From contig NZ_JAJJZG010000002.1 in the NCBI RefSeq assembly GCF_021028995.1, forward strand, positions 124,001-188,000: a DNA stretch of 64,000 bases. Direction: 5' to 3'. The notes beneath the pieces were generated by a model. That model saw only the letters and a program-made list of their open reading frames with translations. It was not told the origin of the DNA and searched no databases. Shown in pieces: positions 35,567 to 44,139 of the stretch. How positions within the stretch are numbered: the stretch's first letter is position 1; each line of letters starts with the position of its first letter. The stretch comes from Halobacterium sp. KA-4. GTDB taxonomy: Archaea > Halobacteriota > Halobacteria > Halobacteriales > Halobacteriaceae. Made by a program: the position numbers and the translations under genes.

Positions 35567-36409
35567 TCAGCCGAGCCGGCCGCCCGTCAGCCGCGACAGC
35601 AGCGACCGTCGCTCGGGCTCCTCCTCGTCGCCGGCGACTTCCGCGAACGCCGCGCCAGCGGACACCTCGCCTTCCTCCTCGTCGTCGCGGAACGAGACGG
35701 GCGGCGACTCGCCGAGCAGTTCGTAGCCGAGTTCGCGGTACGACTGCGCCGCCGGGTTCTCCGGCGCGTAGACGACCAGCGGCTCGCCGGCCTCCTCGCT
35801 GTCCGCGACCGCACTGTCCTCGGGAATCGTCCCGAGCAGCGGCGCGTCGATGCGCTCGACGGCCTCGTCGACGTCCACGGCCGACCCGCCGACGCGCGTC
35901 AGAATCAGGCCCGTGACGTCGCCGCCGACGCGCTCCGCGAGTTCGAGAGTCTTCTTCGTGTTCTCCAGCGCGGCGACCTGCGGCGTCGACACGAGCAGCA
36001 CGTCGTCGGCGAGCCCGAGCGGCACGGTCGTGTCGTGGCTGAGGCCGCCGCCCGTGTCCACGATGGTGACGTCGTACTCCGCGCGGAGGTCTTCGGCGAC
36101 CTCGCGGAGTTTCGAGGGGTCCGCGCGCCCGAAGTCCTCGATGTGCGTGCCGCCGACCATCGCGTCGAACTCCCCGGGTGCCTCCGCGACGGCGTCAAGC
36201 GTGTCCGCGTCCCCCGCGAGCACGTCGTGGAGCGTCGCCTCGGCGGACTCCACGTCAAGGACGGCGCCGACGTTCGACATCCCGAGGTCGTAGTCCACGA
36301 GCACGACCGAGCGGTCGGCCTCCGCCATCACCGCCGCGAGGTTCACGGCAGTCGTCGTCTTGCCGACGCCGCCCTTGCCGGAGGCGACGGCGAACACGCG
36401 TCCAGTCAT
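35567..36409 (-). CDS. minD: MinD/ParA-family P-loop ATPase
   Basis: A 280-residue deviant Walker-A ATPase: KGGVGKTTTAVNLA (residues 11-24), switch I/II segments DYDLGMSNVG (about 39-48) and DTGGGLSHDTTVPLGLADDV (about 117-136). The C-terminus is an acidic linker followed by a short basic amphipathic helix RRSLLSRLTGGRLG, resembling a membrane-targeting sequence of MinD. Haloarchaeal MinD homologues are involved in positioning of motility and other polar machines rather than FtsZ. ATG at 36409. The 33-aa membrane protein follows. Confidence 0.9.
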   Translation of the reverse strand: MTGRVFAVASGKGGVGKTTTAVNLAAVMAEADRSVVLVDYDLGMSNVGAVLDVESAEATLHDVLAGDADTLDAVAEAPGEFDAMVGGTHIEDFGRADPSKLREVAEDLRAEYDVTIVDTGGGLSHDTTVPLGLADDVLLVSTPQVAALENTKKTLELAERVGGDVTGLILTRVGGSAVDVDEAVERIDAPLLGTIPEDSAVADSEEAGEPLVVYAPENPAAQSYRELGYELLGESPPVSFRDDEEEGEVSAGAAFAEVAGDEEEPERRSLLSRLTGGRLG

Positions 36410-36555
36410 ACTCCCGGGTACACAGAGTGGCCCTTAAAGCGTTGGGCGGGATTCGGGGCTCGCACGCTCCGATAGCCGGCCAGCGAGCCGGCGGATTCCC
36501 CCACCACCCCCGGAGGTCAAAGGTTACTTACGCGCACGACGGCTATCTTCGGGTA

Positions 36556-37806
36556 ATGAGCGAGCAGGAGGGCGCACCGTCCGAGGACCGCCGAAAGTAC
36601 GAGTTCCAGAAGGTCATCGAGGACCTGAAGGACTACACCGGGAGCGGCACCCAGCTGGTGACCATCTACATCCCCCCGGACAAGCAGATTTCGGACGTCG
36701 TCGCCCACGTCACGCAGGAACACTCCGAAGCCTCCAACATCAAGTCCAAGCAGACCCGGACGAACGTCCAGGACGCACTCAAGTCCATCAAGGACCGCCT
36801 CCGGTACTACGACACGTTCCCGCCGGAGAACGGCCTCGTCGTCTTCTCCGGTGCCGTCGACACCGGCGGCGGCCGCACGGACATGGTGACGGAAGTGCTC
36901 GAATCGCCGCCCCAGCCCATCGAGTCGTTCCGCTACCACTGCGACGACGCGTTCCTCACCGAGCCCCTCGAGGAGATGCTCGGTGACAAGGGCCTCTACG
37001 GGCTCATCGTCCTCGACCGCCGCGAAGCCAACGTCGGCTGGCTGAAGGGCAAACGCATCGAGGCTGTCAAGTCAGCGAGCAGCCTCGTCCCCGGCAAACA
37101 GCGCAAGGGGGGGCAGTCCGCACAGCGGTTCGCCCGCCTCCGCCTGGAAGCCATCGACAACTTCTACCAGGAGGTCGCCGGGATGGCCGACGACCTCTTC
37201 GTCCCGAAGCGCCACGAGATCGACGGCATCCTCGTCGGCGGCCCCTCCCCGACGAAGGACGAGTTCCTCGACGGCGACTACCTCCACCACGAACTCCAGG
37301 ACTCGGTGCTCGGGAAGTTCGACGTCTCCTACACGGACGAATCCGGCCTGAAGGAACTGGTCGACCGCGCCCAGGACACGCTCGCGGAAGCCGACCTGAT
37401 GGACGACAAGTCCGACATGGAGACGTTCTTCAAGGAGCTCAACGGCGGCGACCTCGCCACCTACGGCTTCGAGCCCACGCGCAAGAACCTCGTCATGGGC
37501 TCCGTCGAGACCCTGCTTATCTCCGAGGACCTCCGCAAGGACATCGTCACCTACGAATGTCCCAACGGCCACGAGGAACGCGAACTCCTCGGCCAGCGCG
37601 CCGACACCCCCGAACACACGTGCACGGAGTGCGGCGACGACGCCGAAGTCGTCGAACGCGACGACGCCATCGACCACCTCATGGAAATCGCGGACAACCG
37701 CGGCACGGACACCCACTTCATCTCCACCGACTTCGAGAAGGGCGAACAGCTGCTCACCGCCTTCGGTGGGATTGCCGGGCTGCTACGGTACGGCACGGGC
37801 GTCTAG
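36556..37806 (+). CDS. prf1: Peptide chain release factor aRF1
   Basis: The archaeal release factor that recognises all three stop codons. The 416-residue protein has the N-terminal stop-codon domain with NIKSKQTR (residues about 61-68), the catalytic GGQ in KGGQSAQRFARLR (near residue 181) and a C-terminal domain with a zinc-binding Cys-rich part (CPNGHEERELL ... CTECGDDAE). A TATA-like GTTACTTA lies about 29 nt upstream. A dispersed repeat starts 6 nt after the TAG stop. Confidence 0.96.
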   Translation: MSEQEGAPSEDRRKYEFQKVIEDLKDYTGSGTQLVTIYIPPDKQISDVVAHVTQEHSEASNIKSKQTRTNVQDALKSIKDRLRYYDTFPPENGLVVFSGAVDTGGGRTDMVTEVLESPPQPIESFRYHCDDAFLTEPLEEMLGDKGLYGLIVLDRREANVGWLKGKRIEAVKSASSLVPGKQRKGGQSAQRFARLRLEAIDNFYQEVAGMADDLFVPKRHEIDGILVGGPSPTKDEFLDGDYLHHELQDSVLGKFDVSYTDESGLKELVDRAQDTLAEADLMDDKSDMETFFKELNGGDLATYGFEPTRKNLVMGSVETLLISEDLRKDIVTYECPNGHEERELLGQRADTPEHTCTECGDDAEVVERDDAIDHLMEIADNRGTDTHFISTDFEKGEQLLTAFGGIAGLLRYGTGV

Positions 37807-37812
37807 AACCCA

Positions 37813-37914
37813 CTTTTTCCTGCGCTCGGTCGCTGACGCTCCCTCGCTTGCAAAAACTTGGGAAAAAAGCACTCCTCACCCCCTTCGGGGGTTCGTCGGC
37901 CTCGCGGATGCTTG
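37813..37914 (+). repeat. Dispersed 3' repeat element, copy C
   Basis: Starts 6 nt after the aRF1 stop with CTTTTTCCTGCGCTCGG and continues CTCGCTTGCAAAAACTTGGG, AAAAAAGCACTCCTCACC, CCCTTCGGGGG (hairpin) and TCGTCGGCCTCGCGGATGC. Nearly identical over the middle to copy B at 16937. Beyond it (37915-38006) is ordinary intergenic DNA with the promoter of the next gene. Confidence 0.75.
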
Positions 37915-38006
37915 TCTTTGTTGGTGTAGGTGTTCGTCGACAGTCGCCTTTTCGCCGGCAGGGACAGGTACTTGTTACTCGGTCACATGGACCAAGATGC
38001 ATCGCC

Positions 38007-38276
38007 ATGAAACCGTGCCAAAACTGTCAGACGGTCATCGACGAGTACGTCTTGGACAAACAACTCGAACCCCTGCGCGACCTGACAGTCGACGACTTCA
38101 ACGTCTGCGCGGACTGTGCAACCGTCGTCGACGACGCGTGCGTGGAGTGTGGCGGCGCGGTGTACGTTCCCCGAAGCGACTCGGACGTCCCCGACTTCTG
38201 TCCGGCCTGCCGCTCGGACTTCATCGAGCAGACGGGCCACGACCCCGGCTGGCACCGCGACCCGATTTCGACCTGA
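38007..38276 (+). CDS. Small multi-zinc-ribbon protein, 89 aa
   Basis: An 89-residue protein with four Cys pairs: CQNC (4-7), CADC (34-37), CVEC (45-48) and CPAC (65-68), so it can bind two zinc ions. The remaining sequence is acidic, with an ending TGHDPGWHRDPIST. It has no enzymatic motif. A run of five T follows about 30 nt after the stop. Function unknown; possible nucleic-acid or protein binding. Confidence 0.75.
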   Translation: MKPCQNCQTVIDEYVLDKQLEPLRDLTVDDFNVCADCATVVDDACVECGGAVYVPRSDSDVPDFCPACRSDFIEQTGHDPGWHRDPIST

Positions 38277-38347
38277 AGCGCGGACCAGTCGCTGCTATCG
38301 CTTTTTGGCTACTTTTGCTCGGCAGACGTGAGTCAAGAAAAGCCGCT

Positions 38348-38398
38348 CTACGCCAGCGGCGTCCGCTCTACCACTTGGCTGTCGTACGTCGGGTACTG
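38348..38398 (-). pseudogene. Duplicated 3' end of the radical SAM gene
   Basis: On the minus strand this segment encodes DQYPTYDSQVVERTPLA followed by a stop, almost the same as the C-terminus EQYPTYDGQVVERTPLA of the complete gene ending at 38535. About 41 of 47 bases match between the two copies (roughly 38351-38397 and 38538-38584). No start or upstream domain is present. It is separated from the intact gene by the repeat at 38411. Confidence 0.75.
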
Positions 38399-38410
38399 GT
38401 CAGACCCACC

Positions 38411-38531
38411 GTTTTCCCGCTCGGGTGTCCTCGCTCCGCTGCGGGCACCTCTCGCGGCAAAACCCTGGACGAAAAACACCTCGTCCTCGCTGCGCTCGGA
38501 CGAGCGAATCGCGCCTCCGGCGCGAATGCTC
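38411..38531 (+). repeat. Dispersed repeat element, copy F (diverged)
   Basis: Shares a T-rich start (GTTTTCCCGCTCGG) and distal blocks with copy B: CTCGCTGCGCTCGG, GAATCGCGC and GCGCGAATGCTC. The central CTTGCAAAAACTT block is replaced by a diverged CGGCAAAACCCTGGACG. Unlike the other copies it does not directly follow a stop codon in its own direction; it lies between the intact and the duplicated 3' ends of the radical SAM gene. Confidence 0.5.
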
Positions 38532-38534
38532 CAC

Positions 38535-39530
38535 TCAGGCGAGCGGCGTCCGCTCGACAACCTGCCCGTCGTACGTCGGGTACTGCTCGACGATTTCGCC
38601 GCTGTCGATATCGCCCTCCTCGACCATCTCTTCGAGAATCCACCACGCCACCTCGACGTGGTTGGACTTCACCGTGTAGAACTCCTCGGGGACGCCGAGT
38701 TCGCGGATGCGCTGGGGGCTGACGGTCGTCTTCCCGTAGACGAGCGTGCCGTCCTCGGTGACGTCGTCGAACTCCCGGCGGACGTTCCGCGCCATGCGCT
38801 TCAGGCGCGAGCGGTGCTGGGCGGCGTCCTTGAAGACGCTCGTGCAGAAGTACACCTTCTCGTGGTCGGCCATCTCTTCGAGGATGGCGTCCTTCGAGCC
38901 GTCGACGGCGCTCATGTGGTCCTCTTGGAGTTCGTAGCCGGCGTCCTGCATACGCTCGTAGTTGCCGTCGCTCATCTCGAACTCGTTGACGTTGCAGAAG
39001 TCGGCGGCTCCCTCGTCGAGGAAGTCGAGGAACTCCTGCTCGGCGCGGATGCCGGGAATCTCGAACGCCGGGGTCAGACCCTCCTCGCGCGCAATGTACA
39101 GAATCTCCTCCCACTCGGTGCCGTGGAGGTCGCCCCACTGCTCGTACGGCGGGTGGAAGCGAATCTCGTCGAGGCCAGCCTCCGAGAGGCGGCGCATGTT
39201 CTCGCGGCCGCCCGTGATGCCCGTGTAGAGGTGTGTGTGGTGGTCCTCGCCGAATTCGTCTTTCAGCAGGCGGAGGTACCGGCACGTGCGGTCGAGCACT
39301 TCCTGGGGCTCGCCGCCCGTAATCGAGGTGCCGAGCGCGTCCATCAGCTTCGCTTCCTTGACGATGTCCTCGTCGTCCTCGACGGGACGCTCGTTAGCGT
39401 ACACCTGCTGGACGTTCTTCCGGTTCTCGCCCAGCGGGCAGTAGAAGCAGTCACGCTGGTCGCAGTACCCGTAGACGAAGAGCACCATCTTGCCGCCCTT
39501 CGCGCACTGCTCGCAGCCCTTCGAAATCAT
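38535..39530 (-). CDS. Radical SAM protein of unknown substrate
   Basis: A 331-residue radical SAM enzyme. The N-terminus has a Cys pair CEQC (6-9), then VLFVYGYCDQRDCFYCPLGE with a CX4CX2C arrangement (Cys residues near 22, 27 and 30) instead of the common CX3CX2C. GTSITGGEPQEVLDRT near residue 67 is the GGE motif. TGITGGRENMRRLSEAGLDEI follows (in parts: TGITGGRENMRRLSEAGLD). The family is conserved in haloarchaea; substrate unknown. ATG at 39530. Its C-terminus is found again at 38348. Confidence 0.88.
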   Translation of the reverse strand: MISKGCEQCAKGGKMVLFVYGYCDQRDCFYCPLGENRKNVQQVYANERPVEDDEDIVKEAKLMDALGTSITGGEPQEVLDRTCRYLRLLKDEFGEDHHTHLYTGITGGRENMRRLSEAGLDEIRFHPPYEQWGDLHGTEWEEILYIAREEGLTPAFEIPGIRAEQEFLDFLDEGAADFCNVNEFEMSDGNYERMQDAGYELQEDHMSAVDGSKDAILEEMADHEKVYFCTSVFKDAAQHRSRLKRMARNVRREFDDVTEDGTLVYGKTTVSPQRIRELGVPEEFYTVKSNHVEVAWWILEEMVEEGDIDSGEIVEQYPTYDGQVVERTPLA

Positions 39531-39618
39531 TCGTTGGAACACCTCTACTCCCCGAGGGCTGAAAAACTGTGCGAATCCAACTGGACGTACGTCCGACTCG
39601 GTGTGCGCTCCCGAAAGC

Positions 39619-39627
39619 AGTTATACC
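39619..39627 (+). promoter_or_regulatory. TATA box of the DUF373 gene
   Basis: AGTTATACC centred about 27 nt before the ATG at 39650; likely a leaderless transcript. Confidence 0.55.
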
Positions 39628-39649
39628 GCCCTCCCGTACCTCCCAGCGA

Positions 39650-40747
39650 ATGCTGCTCGTGCTGTGCGTGGACCTCGACGACGACCTCGGCCGGAAGACC
39701 GGCGTGCCGACGCCGGTGGTCGGGCGCAACGAGGTCGAACACGCCGCGGTGTCGCTGGCGGAGGCCGACCCCGAGGACAGCGACGTGAACGTCCTCTTCG
39801 AGGGCGTCCACCTCCACGACCAGTACAGCACCGACGAGGAGGTGGAGGTCGCCGCCGTCACGGGCCTCGAGCGCGGCGACGTCGCCGCCAACCGGAAGGT
39901 CGGACGCGAAGTCGACGAAGTATTGGCGAGCATCCAGAGCGACGACCCCGTTCGCGCGGTCGTCGTCACGGACGGCGCACAGGACGAGTCCGTCGTCCCG
40001 GTCATCCGCTCGCGGGTGCCCATCGACGCCGTCAAGCGCGTCGTCGTGCGGCAGGCCCAGGACCTCGAGTCGATGTACTACACGCTCAAGCAGGTGATGA
40101 ACGACCCCGAGACCCGGGGGACGCTGTTGGTGCCGCTGGGCATCCTCCTGCTCATCTATCCGCTGGCGGTGCTCGCGGACGTGCTCGGGCTCCCCGGCGC
40201 GGTCTTGGGCGTCTCCTCGGCAGCGGTCGGACTGTACGCGCTGTTCCGCGGGCTCGGCCTCGAATCCACCGTGGACGCCGCGGTCGAGCGCGTGCGCTCG
40301 GGGCTGTACACGGGCCGCGTGACGCTCATCACGTACGTCGTCGCGGCCGCCCTGCTCGTCATCGGCGGCGTCGAAGGGATGAACGAACTCGCGACCGTCC
40401 GGGAGAGCACGGCCGGGTCGCTCGCACCCTCGACGGTCGTCGCGGCGCTCACGTACGGCGCCGTCCGGTGGTTCGCGGCGGCGGGACTCACCACGAGTCT
40501 CGGCCAGGTCACGGACGAGTACCTCGCCGAGCGGTTCCGCTGGCGGTACCTGAACGCGCCGTTCTACGTGCTCTCCATCGCCGCCGTGCTGCACATGCTG
40601 TCGGCGTTCTTCCTCGGGTACGTCACGCTCACCGAACTCGCCGCGGTGCTGACGGCCGGGACGCTGGTGAGCGTGCTGTCGACGTTGACGTTCGCTGTCG
40701 TCGAGTCGTGGCGCGCCGACCGGAAGGGCGGCCCGGACGCCGCTTAG
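39650..40747 (+). CDS. DUF373 family membrane protein
   Basis: A 365-residue archaeal protein. Residues 1-145 form a soluble alpha/beta domain (MLLVLCVDLDDDLGRKTGV; FEGVHLHDQYSTDEEVEVAA, AVVVTDGAQDESVVPVI, VKRVVVRQAQDLESMYYTL). Residues about 160-350 contain about six membrane spans. DUF373 proteins are widely conserved in archaea but have no settled function. The stop codon overlaps that of the convergent prenyl synthase gene (TAG and TTA share bases). Confidence 0.85.
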   Translation: MLLVLCVDLDDDLGRKTGVPTPVVGRNEVEHAAVSLAEADPEDSDVNVLFEGVHLHDQYSTDEEVEVAAVTGLERGDVAANRKVGREVDEVLASIQSDDPVRAVVVTDGAQDESVVPVIRSRVPIDAVKRVVVRQAQDLESMYYTLKQVMNDPETRGTLLVPLGILLLIYPLAVLADVLGLPGAVLGVSSAAVGLYALFRGLGLESTVDAAVERVRSGLYTGRVTLITYVVAAALLVIGGVEGMNELATVRESTAGSLAPSTVVAALTYGAVRWFAAAGLTTSLGQVTDEYLAERFRWRYLNAPFYVLSIAAVLHMLSAFFLGYVTLTELAAVLTAGTLVSVLSTLTFAVVESWRADRKGGPDAA

Positions 40748-41586
40748 GCTTCCCGGGAGACGACGAACTCCGCGAGGTACTCCAAGTAGTCGTAGGCTTC
40801 CCCGGCCGGCAGGTCGAGGCTGTCGAGGGCGTCCATCGCGCGCTCGCTCTCGCGCTCGGCGAGCGCGTTCAACTCCGCGGGCGACCGGTCGGTGACGCGC
40901 ACGATGCTCGGGCGGTCCATCTCCTCGTCGATGCCCGCGGGCTTCCCGAGCGCCTCGCTCTCCGCGGTGGCGTCGAGGACGTCGTCCCGAATCTGGAACG
41001 CGACGCCGACGCGCTCGGCGTACTCGCCCAACGCCTCTATCGAGCGGCCGTCGGCGTCCGCCGCGACCGCGCCGAGTTCGGCGGCCGCGCGGAACAGCGC
41101 GCCCGTCTTCCGGCGCGCCAATTCCATGTACTCCTCCTCGGTCTCCGGGCGGTCGACGAGTTCGATGGCTTCGCCCTCGCCGAGTTCGACGAGCGCGTCG
41201 GTCACGCACTCCATCGCGCGGGGGTCGCGGGAGAACAGCGCGAACGCCTCCCCGAGCAGGCCGTTCGACGCGACGAGCGCGGGACCGTGGTCGAACTCCG
41301 CCCACGCGCTGGCCTTCCCGCGGCGGAGCGCGGACTGGTCGATGATGTCGTCGACGACGAGAGAGGCGTTGTGGACGAGTTCGATGCCGACCGCGAACCC
41401 CATCGCGTCCTCGCTGTCCCCGCCCGCGGCCTCGCAGACGAGCACGGTGAGCGTCGGGCGCACGCGCTTGCCGCCCGCGAGCACGACGTGTTCGAGTTCG
41501 TCGCTGAGCTCCGACGGCTCCACGGCCGCGACGGTCTCCGCGAGCCGTTGCTCGATGGCGGCGCGGCGCGCCTCCACGTACTCCAT
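40744..41586 (-). CDS. idsA: Geranylgeranyl-type polyprenyl diphosphate synthase
   Basis: A 280-residue all-helical trans-prenyltransferase that makes C20 (GGPP) or related chains for archaeal lipids and carotenoids. First aspartate-rich motif in LVVDDIIDQSALRRGK (near residue 76), with GGKRVRPTLTVL before it; second Asp motif FQIRDDVLD near residue 197. The ATG at 41586 fits a CATATATTT box 31 nt upstream. It overlaps the convergent DUF373 stop by 3 bp. Confidence 0.93.
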   Translation of the reverse strand: MEYVEARRAAIEQRLAETVAAVEPSELSDELEHVVLAGGKRVRPTLTVLVCEAAGGDSEDAMGFAVGIELVHNASLVVDDIIDQSALRRGKASAWAEFDHGPALVASNGLLGEAFALFSRDPRAMECVTDALVELGEGEAIELVDRPETEEEYMELARRKTGALFRAAAELGAVAADADGRSIEALGEYAERVGVAFQIRDDVLDATAESEALGKPAGIDEEMDRPSIVRVTDRSPAELNALAERESERAMDALDSLDLPAGEAYDYLEYLAEFVVSREA

Positions 41587-41611
41587 TACCCGTCTCTCGG
41601 GGATTCGCGCG

Positions 41612-41620
41612 GAAATATAT
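41612..41620 (-). promoter_or_regulatory. TATA box of idsA
   Basis: ATATATTTC on the minus strand, centred about 30 nt from the idsA start codon. Confidence 0.55.
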
Positions 41621-41923
41621 GACGGGATTCCGCGGCCAGCGGCGCGCACGCGTCGCTCCCGGTCCGACAGAACTCGGTGGTTGAAGCTCGCTGCCCGCGT
41701 CGCCACAGCCGCGACTCACAGGAGATTACGCCGGCACCGAGCGAACGTGTCAACGAAGTCCGAAAATCCCTATTAACCCGCGCTACAAATATGTAAGTGA
41801 AGGATAAACTCAAACTTTTTCACAATTCTTTTTGCGGATGCCCGTATATCCAGAGAAGCCGTCACAGGACCACGTACACTCTTGTCCATCGCATCGCCCA
41901 CCAGCCGAGAGCGCAACGACACC
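41621..41923. other. Gene-free gap with AT-rich promoter region
   Basis: Between idsA and the BAAT gene there is no reading frame or RNA I can support. The segment 41765-41850 is AT-rich, with TTAACC, AAATATGTAAG and GTATATCC (41844-41851). The last could be a TATA box for transcription rightwards, giving a leader of about 50 nt to the ATG at 41924, or almost none to a TTG at 41882. Confidence 0.4.
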
Positions 41924-43146
41924 ATGACAGAGGACAGACAGTCAGCAGCTAGTCCGCCCGAAACCGACCACCGAACGCTCGACATCGAGGCCCGCGACGC
42001 CAGTCCGAACGACGAACCAATTACTGTTCGCGTCACGGGCGCGGAACCCGGCGAGGAGGTAACGCTCGTAGCGACGCTCGAAGACGCCGACGGCGTCGAG
42101 TGGACCTCGGAAGCGACATTCACCGCTGACGGCGACGTCGACTGTGCCGAGCACGCGCCCGACACTGGGAGTTACGACGGCGTCGAAGCGATGGGGTGGC
42201 TGTGGTCGATGACCAGCGACGCGGACGCGCCGTTCGCGCGACTCAGCGGCCTCCAGCACGTCGACGTCACCCTCCGTGCGACCACGGACGACGCGGAAGT
42301 GACCCGCACCGTCACGCGCGTCCTCCACGACGGCGACATCGAAACACGACCCGTCGAGCGCGACGGCCTCGTCGGCACGCTCTACCTCCCACCGGGCGAC
42401 GGCCCACACCCTGGCGTGATAGAACTCCACGGGTCCGGCGGCCGGCGCGCCGACGGCACCGCGAAACAGCTCGCAACGAACGGCTACGCCGCGCTCGCGC
42501 TCACGTACTTCGGCGAGGACTACGACGCGCTCCCGGACCAACTCGAACGCGTCCCGTTGTCGTACGGCGACGACGCCGCGGACTGGCTGCGCGACCACCC
42601 GAGGTCGCCGACGGTTCTGTCGGCCTCGTCGGTGCCTCGCGCGGGGCCGAGTTCGCGCTCCTGCTCACCGCCCACTGCGACTGGGTCGGCGCAGTCGTCT
42701 CCTACGCCGGCAGCGGCGTCCCGTGGGACATCCCGAGCGGCGAGCCCGCGTGGACGCACGACGGCGTCCCAGTCCCCCACATCGAAGCAGACGAACACCC
42801 CATCGTCACCGACCTCGACGACCGCGACCTCGACGGGAACGTCCCGCCCGTCGAGAACGCCGGCGGCCCCATCCTGCTGCTCTCCGGGCAGGACGACAAC
42901 ATCTGGAACGCCAGCCGGCTCTCCGAAGTCGTCGTCGACCGTCTCGACGCCCACGACTTCCCCCACGACTACGAGCACCGCACCTACGACGACTGCGGGC
43001 ACCTCATCGGCACGCCGTACGCTCCCGTCGCAGGCATCGATGACGTCGACCATGCCGGCGGCACCCCGCGCGGCACCGTCCGTGCCAGCGAAGACGCGTG
43101 GCCCGCCGTGCTCGACACGCTCGAAGACGGACTCAAGAACGACTAA
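41924..43146 (+). pseudogene. BAAT-type acyl-CoA thioesterase, frameshifted
   Basis: The N-terminal half (41924 to about 42600) holds a BAAT N-terminal sandwich domain (ITVRVTGAEPGEEVTLVA) and the start of the alpha/beta hydrolase domain (GVIELHGSGGRRADGTAK). The second half lies in the next frame: VGLVGASRGAEFALLL with the nucleophile, LLLSGQDDNIWNASRL and YDDCGHLIGTPYAPVAG with the acidic residue and His. One base is missing near 42600 (DWLRDHP then EVADGSV). All three catalytic residues remain, so this is either a recent lesion or a sequencing error. If intact it would be about 407 residues. Confidence 0.8.
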
Positions 43147-43164
43147 CGGCGAAGAAGACCTATC

Positions 43165-44139
43165 TCAGACGCTCGGCGGCTCCCCGCCGAACTCTTCGAT
43201 GAGCGCGGGCACGACGTCGAAGAGGTCGCCGACGACGCCGTAGTCCGCGATGTCGAAGATGGGCGCGTTCGGGTCGGTGTTGACCGCGATGATGGTCTCA
43301 CTTGCCTTCATCCCGGCGACGTGCTGGACCGCACCCGAAATGCCGATCGCGAGGTAGACGTCAGGCGTCACCTGCTTGCCGGACTGGCCGACCTGCCGGT
43401 TCTTCGCCAGCCAGCCGTTGTCCACGATGGGGCGCGAGGAGGAGAGCGTCGCACCCGTCACGTCCGCGAGTTTCTCCACGAGTTCGAGGTTCTCCTCCTC
43501 CTCGATGCCGCGACCGATGGAGACGAGGAACTCCGCGTCGCTGATGTCGACGTCGCCGCCGCCGACCTCCTCGAAGCCCTTGACGTTCGACCGGACCGCG
43601 TCCTCGTCGACGTCCACGTCGAATTCGCTGACTTCGGCGTCGCCGATGCCTTCCGCGGGCGGCCACTCGCCGCCGCGGATGGAGACCGCGAACGGGCCTT
43701 CGGCGACGTCGACGGTCGTCTCGACCTTCGAGCCGTACATCTCCCGGGTGACTTCCAGCGTGCCCTCGCTGTAGTCGAGGTCGACCGCGTCCGAGACGTA
43801 CGGGCGGTCGAGCCGGGTGGCGACGGCGGGCGCGTAGTCGAGGCCGTTGACGCTGTTGGGCACCACGATGAATTCGGGCGCGAGGTCCGCGGCGAGCGCG
43901 GTGAGGGCCTGCACGTAGACGTCGTGGTTGAACTCCTCGCCGTACGCGACCGTGTGAATCTGGTCGACGCCCTCGCGGTCGAGGTCCTCGGCGAACGACT
44001 CGACGTTCCCCGAAATCACGGCCGCGTGGAGGTCCCCGCCCGCGGCGTCCGCGAGGTCGCCGCCCGCCGAGAGCAGTTCCAGGCTGACGTCGCGCAGGTC
44101 GCCGCGTCGGTGGTCGGCGACGACGAGTACATCAGTCAT
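43165..44139 (-). CDS. etfA: Electron transfer flavoprotein alpha subunit
   Basis: A 324-residue subunit that binds FAD and carries electrons from acyl-CoA and other dehydrogenases to the respiratory chain. The C-terminal FAD domain is visible: SIGRGIEEEENLELVEKLAD, SSRPIVDNGWLAKNRQVGQS, LAIGISGAVQHVAGM and NTDPNAPIFDIADYGVVGDL. It overlaps etfB by 4 bp, so the two are translationally coupled. Some haloarchaea carry more than one etf pair. Confidence 0.93.
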   Translation of the reverse strand: MTDVLVVADHRRGDLRDVSLELLSAGGDLADAAGGDLHAAVISGNVESFAEDLDREGVDQIHTVAYGEEFNHDVYVQALTALAADLAPEFIVVPNSVNGLDYAPAVATRLDRPYVSDAVDLDYSEGTLEVTREMYGSKVETTVDVAEGPFAVSIRGGEWPPAEGIGDAEVSEFDVDVDEDAVRSNVKGFEEVGGGDVDISDAEFLVSIGRGIEEEENLELVEKLADVTGATLSSSRPIVDNGWLAKNRQVGQSGKQVTPDVYLAIGISGAVQHVAGMKASETIIAVNTDPNAPIFDIADYGVVGDLFDVVPALIEEFGGEPPSV

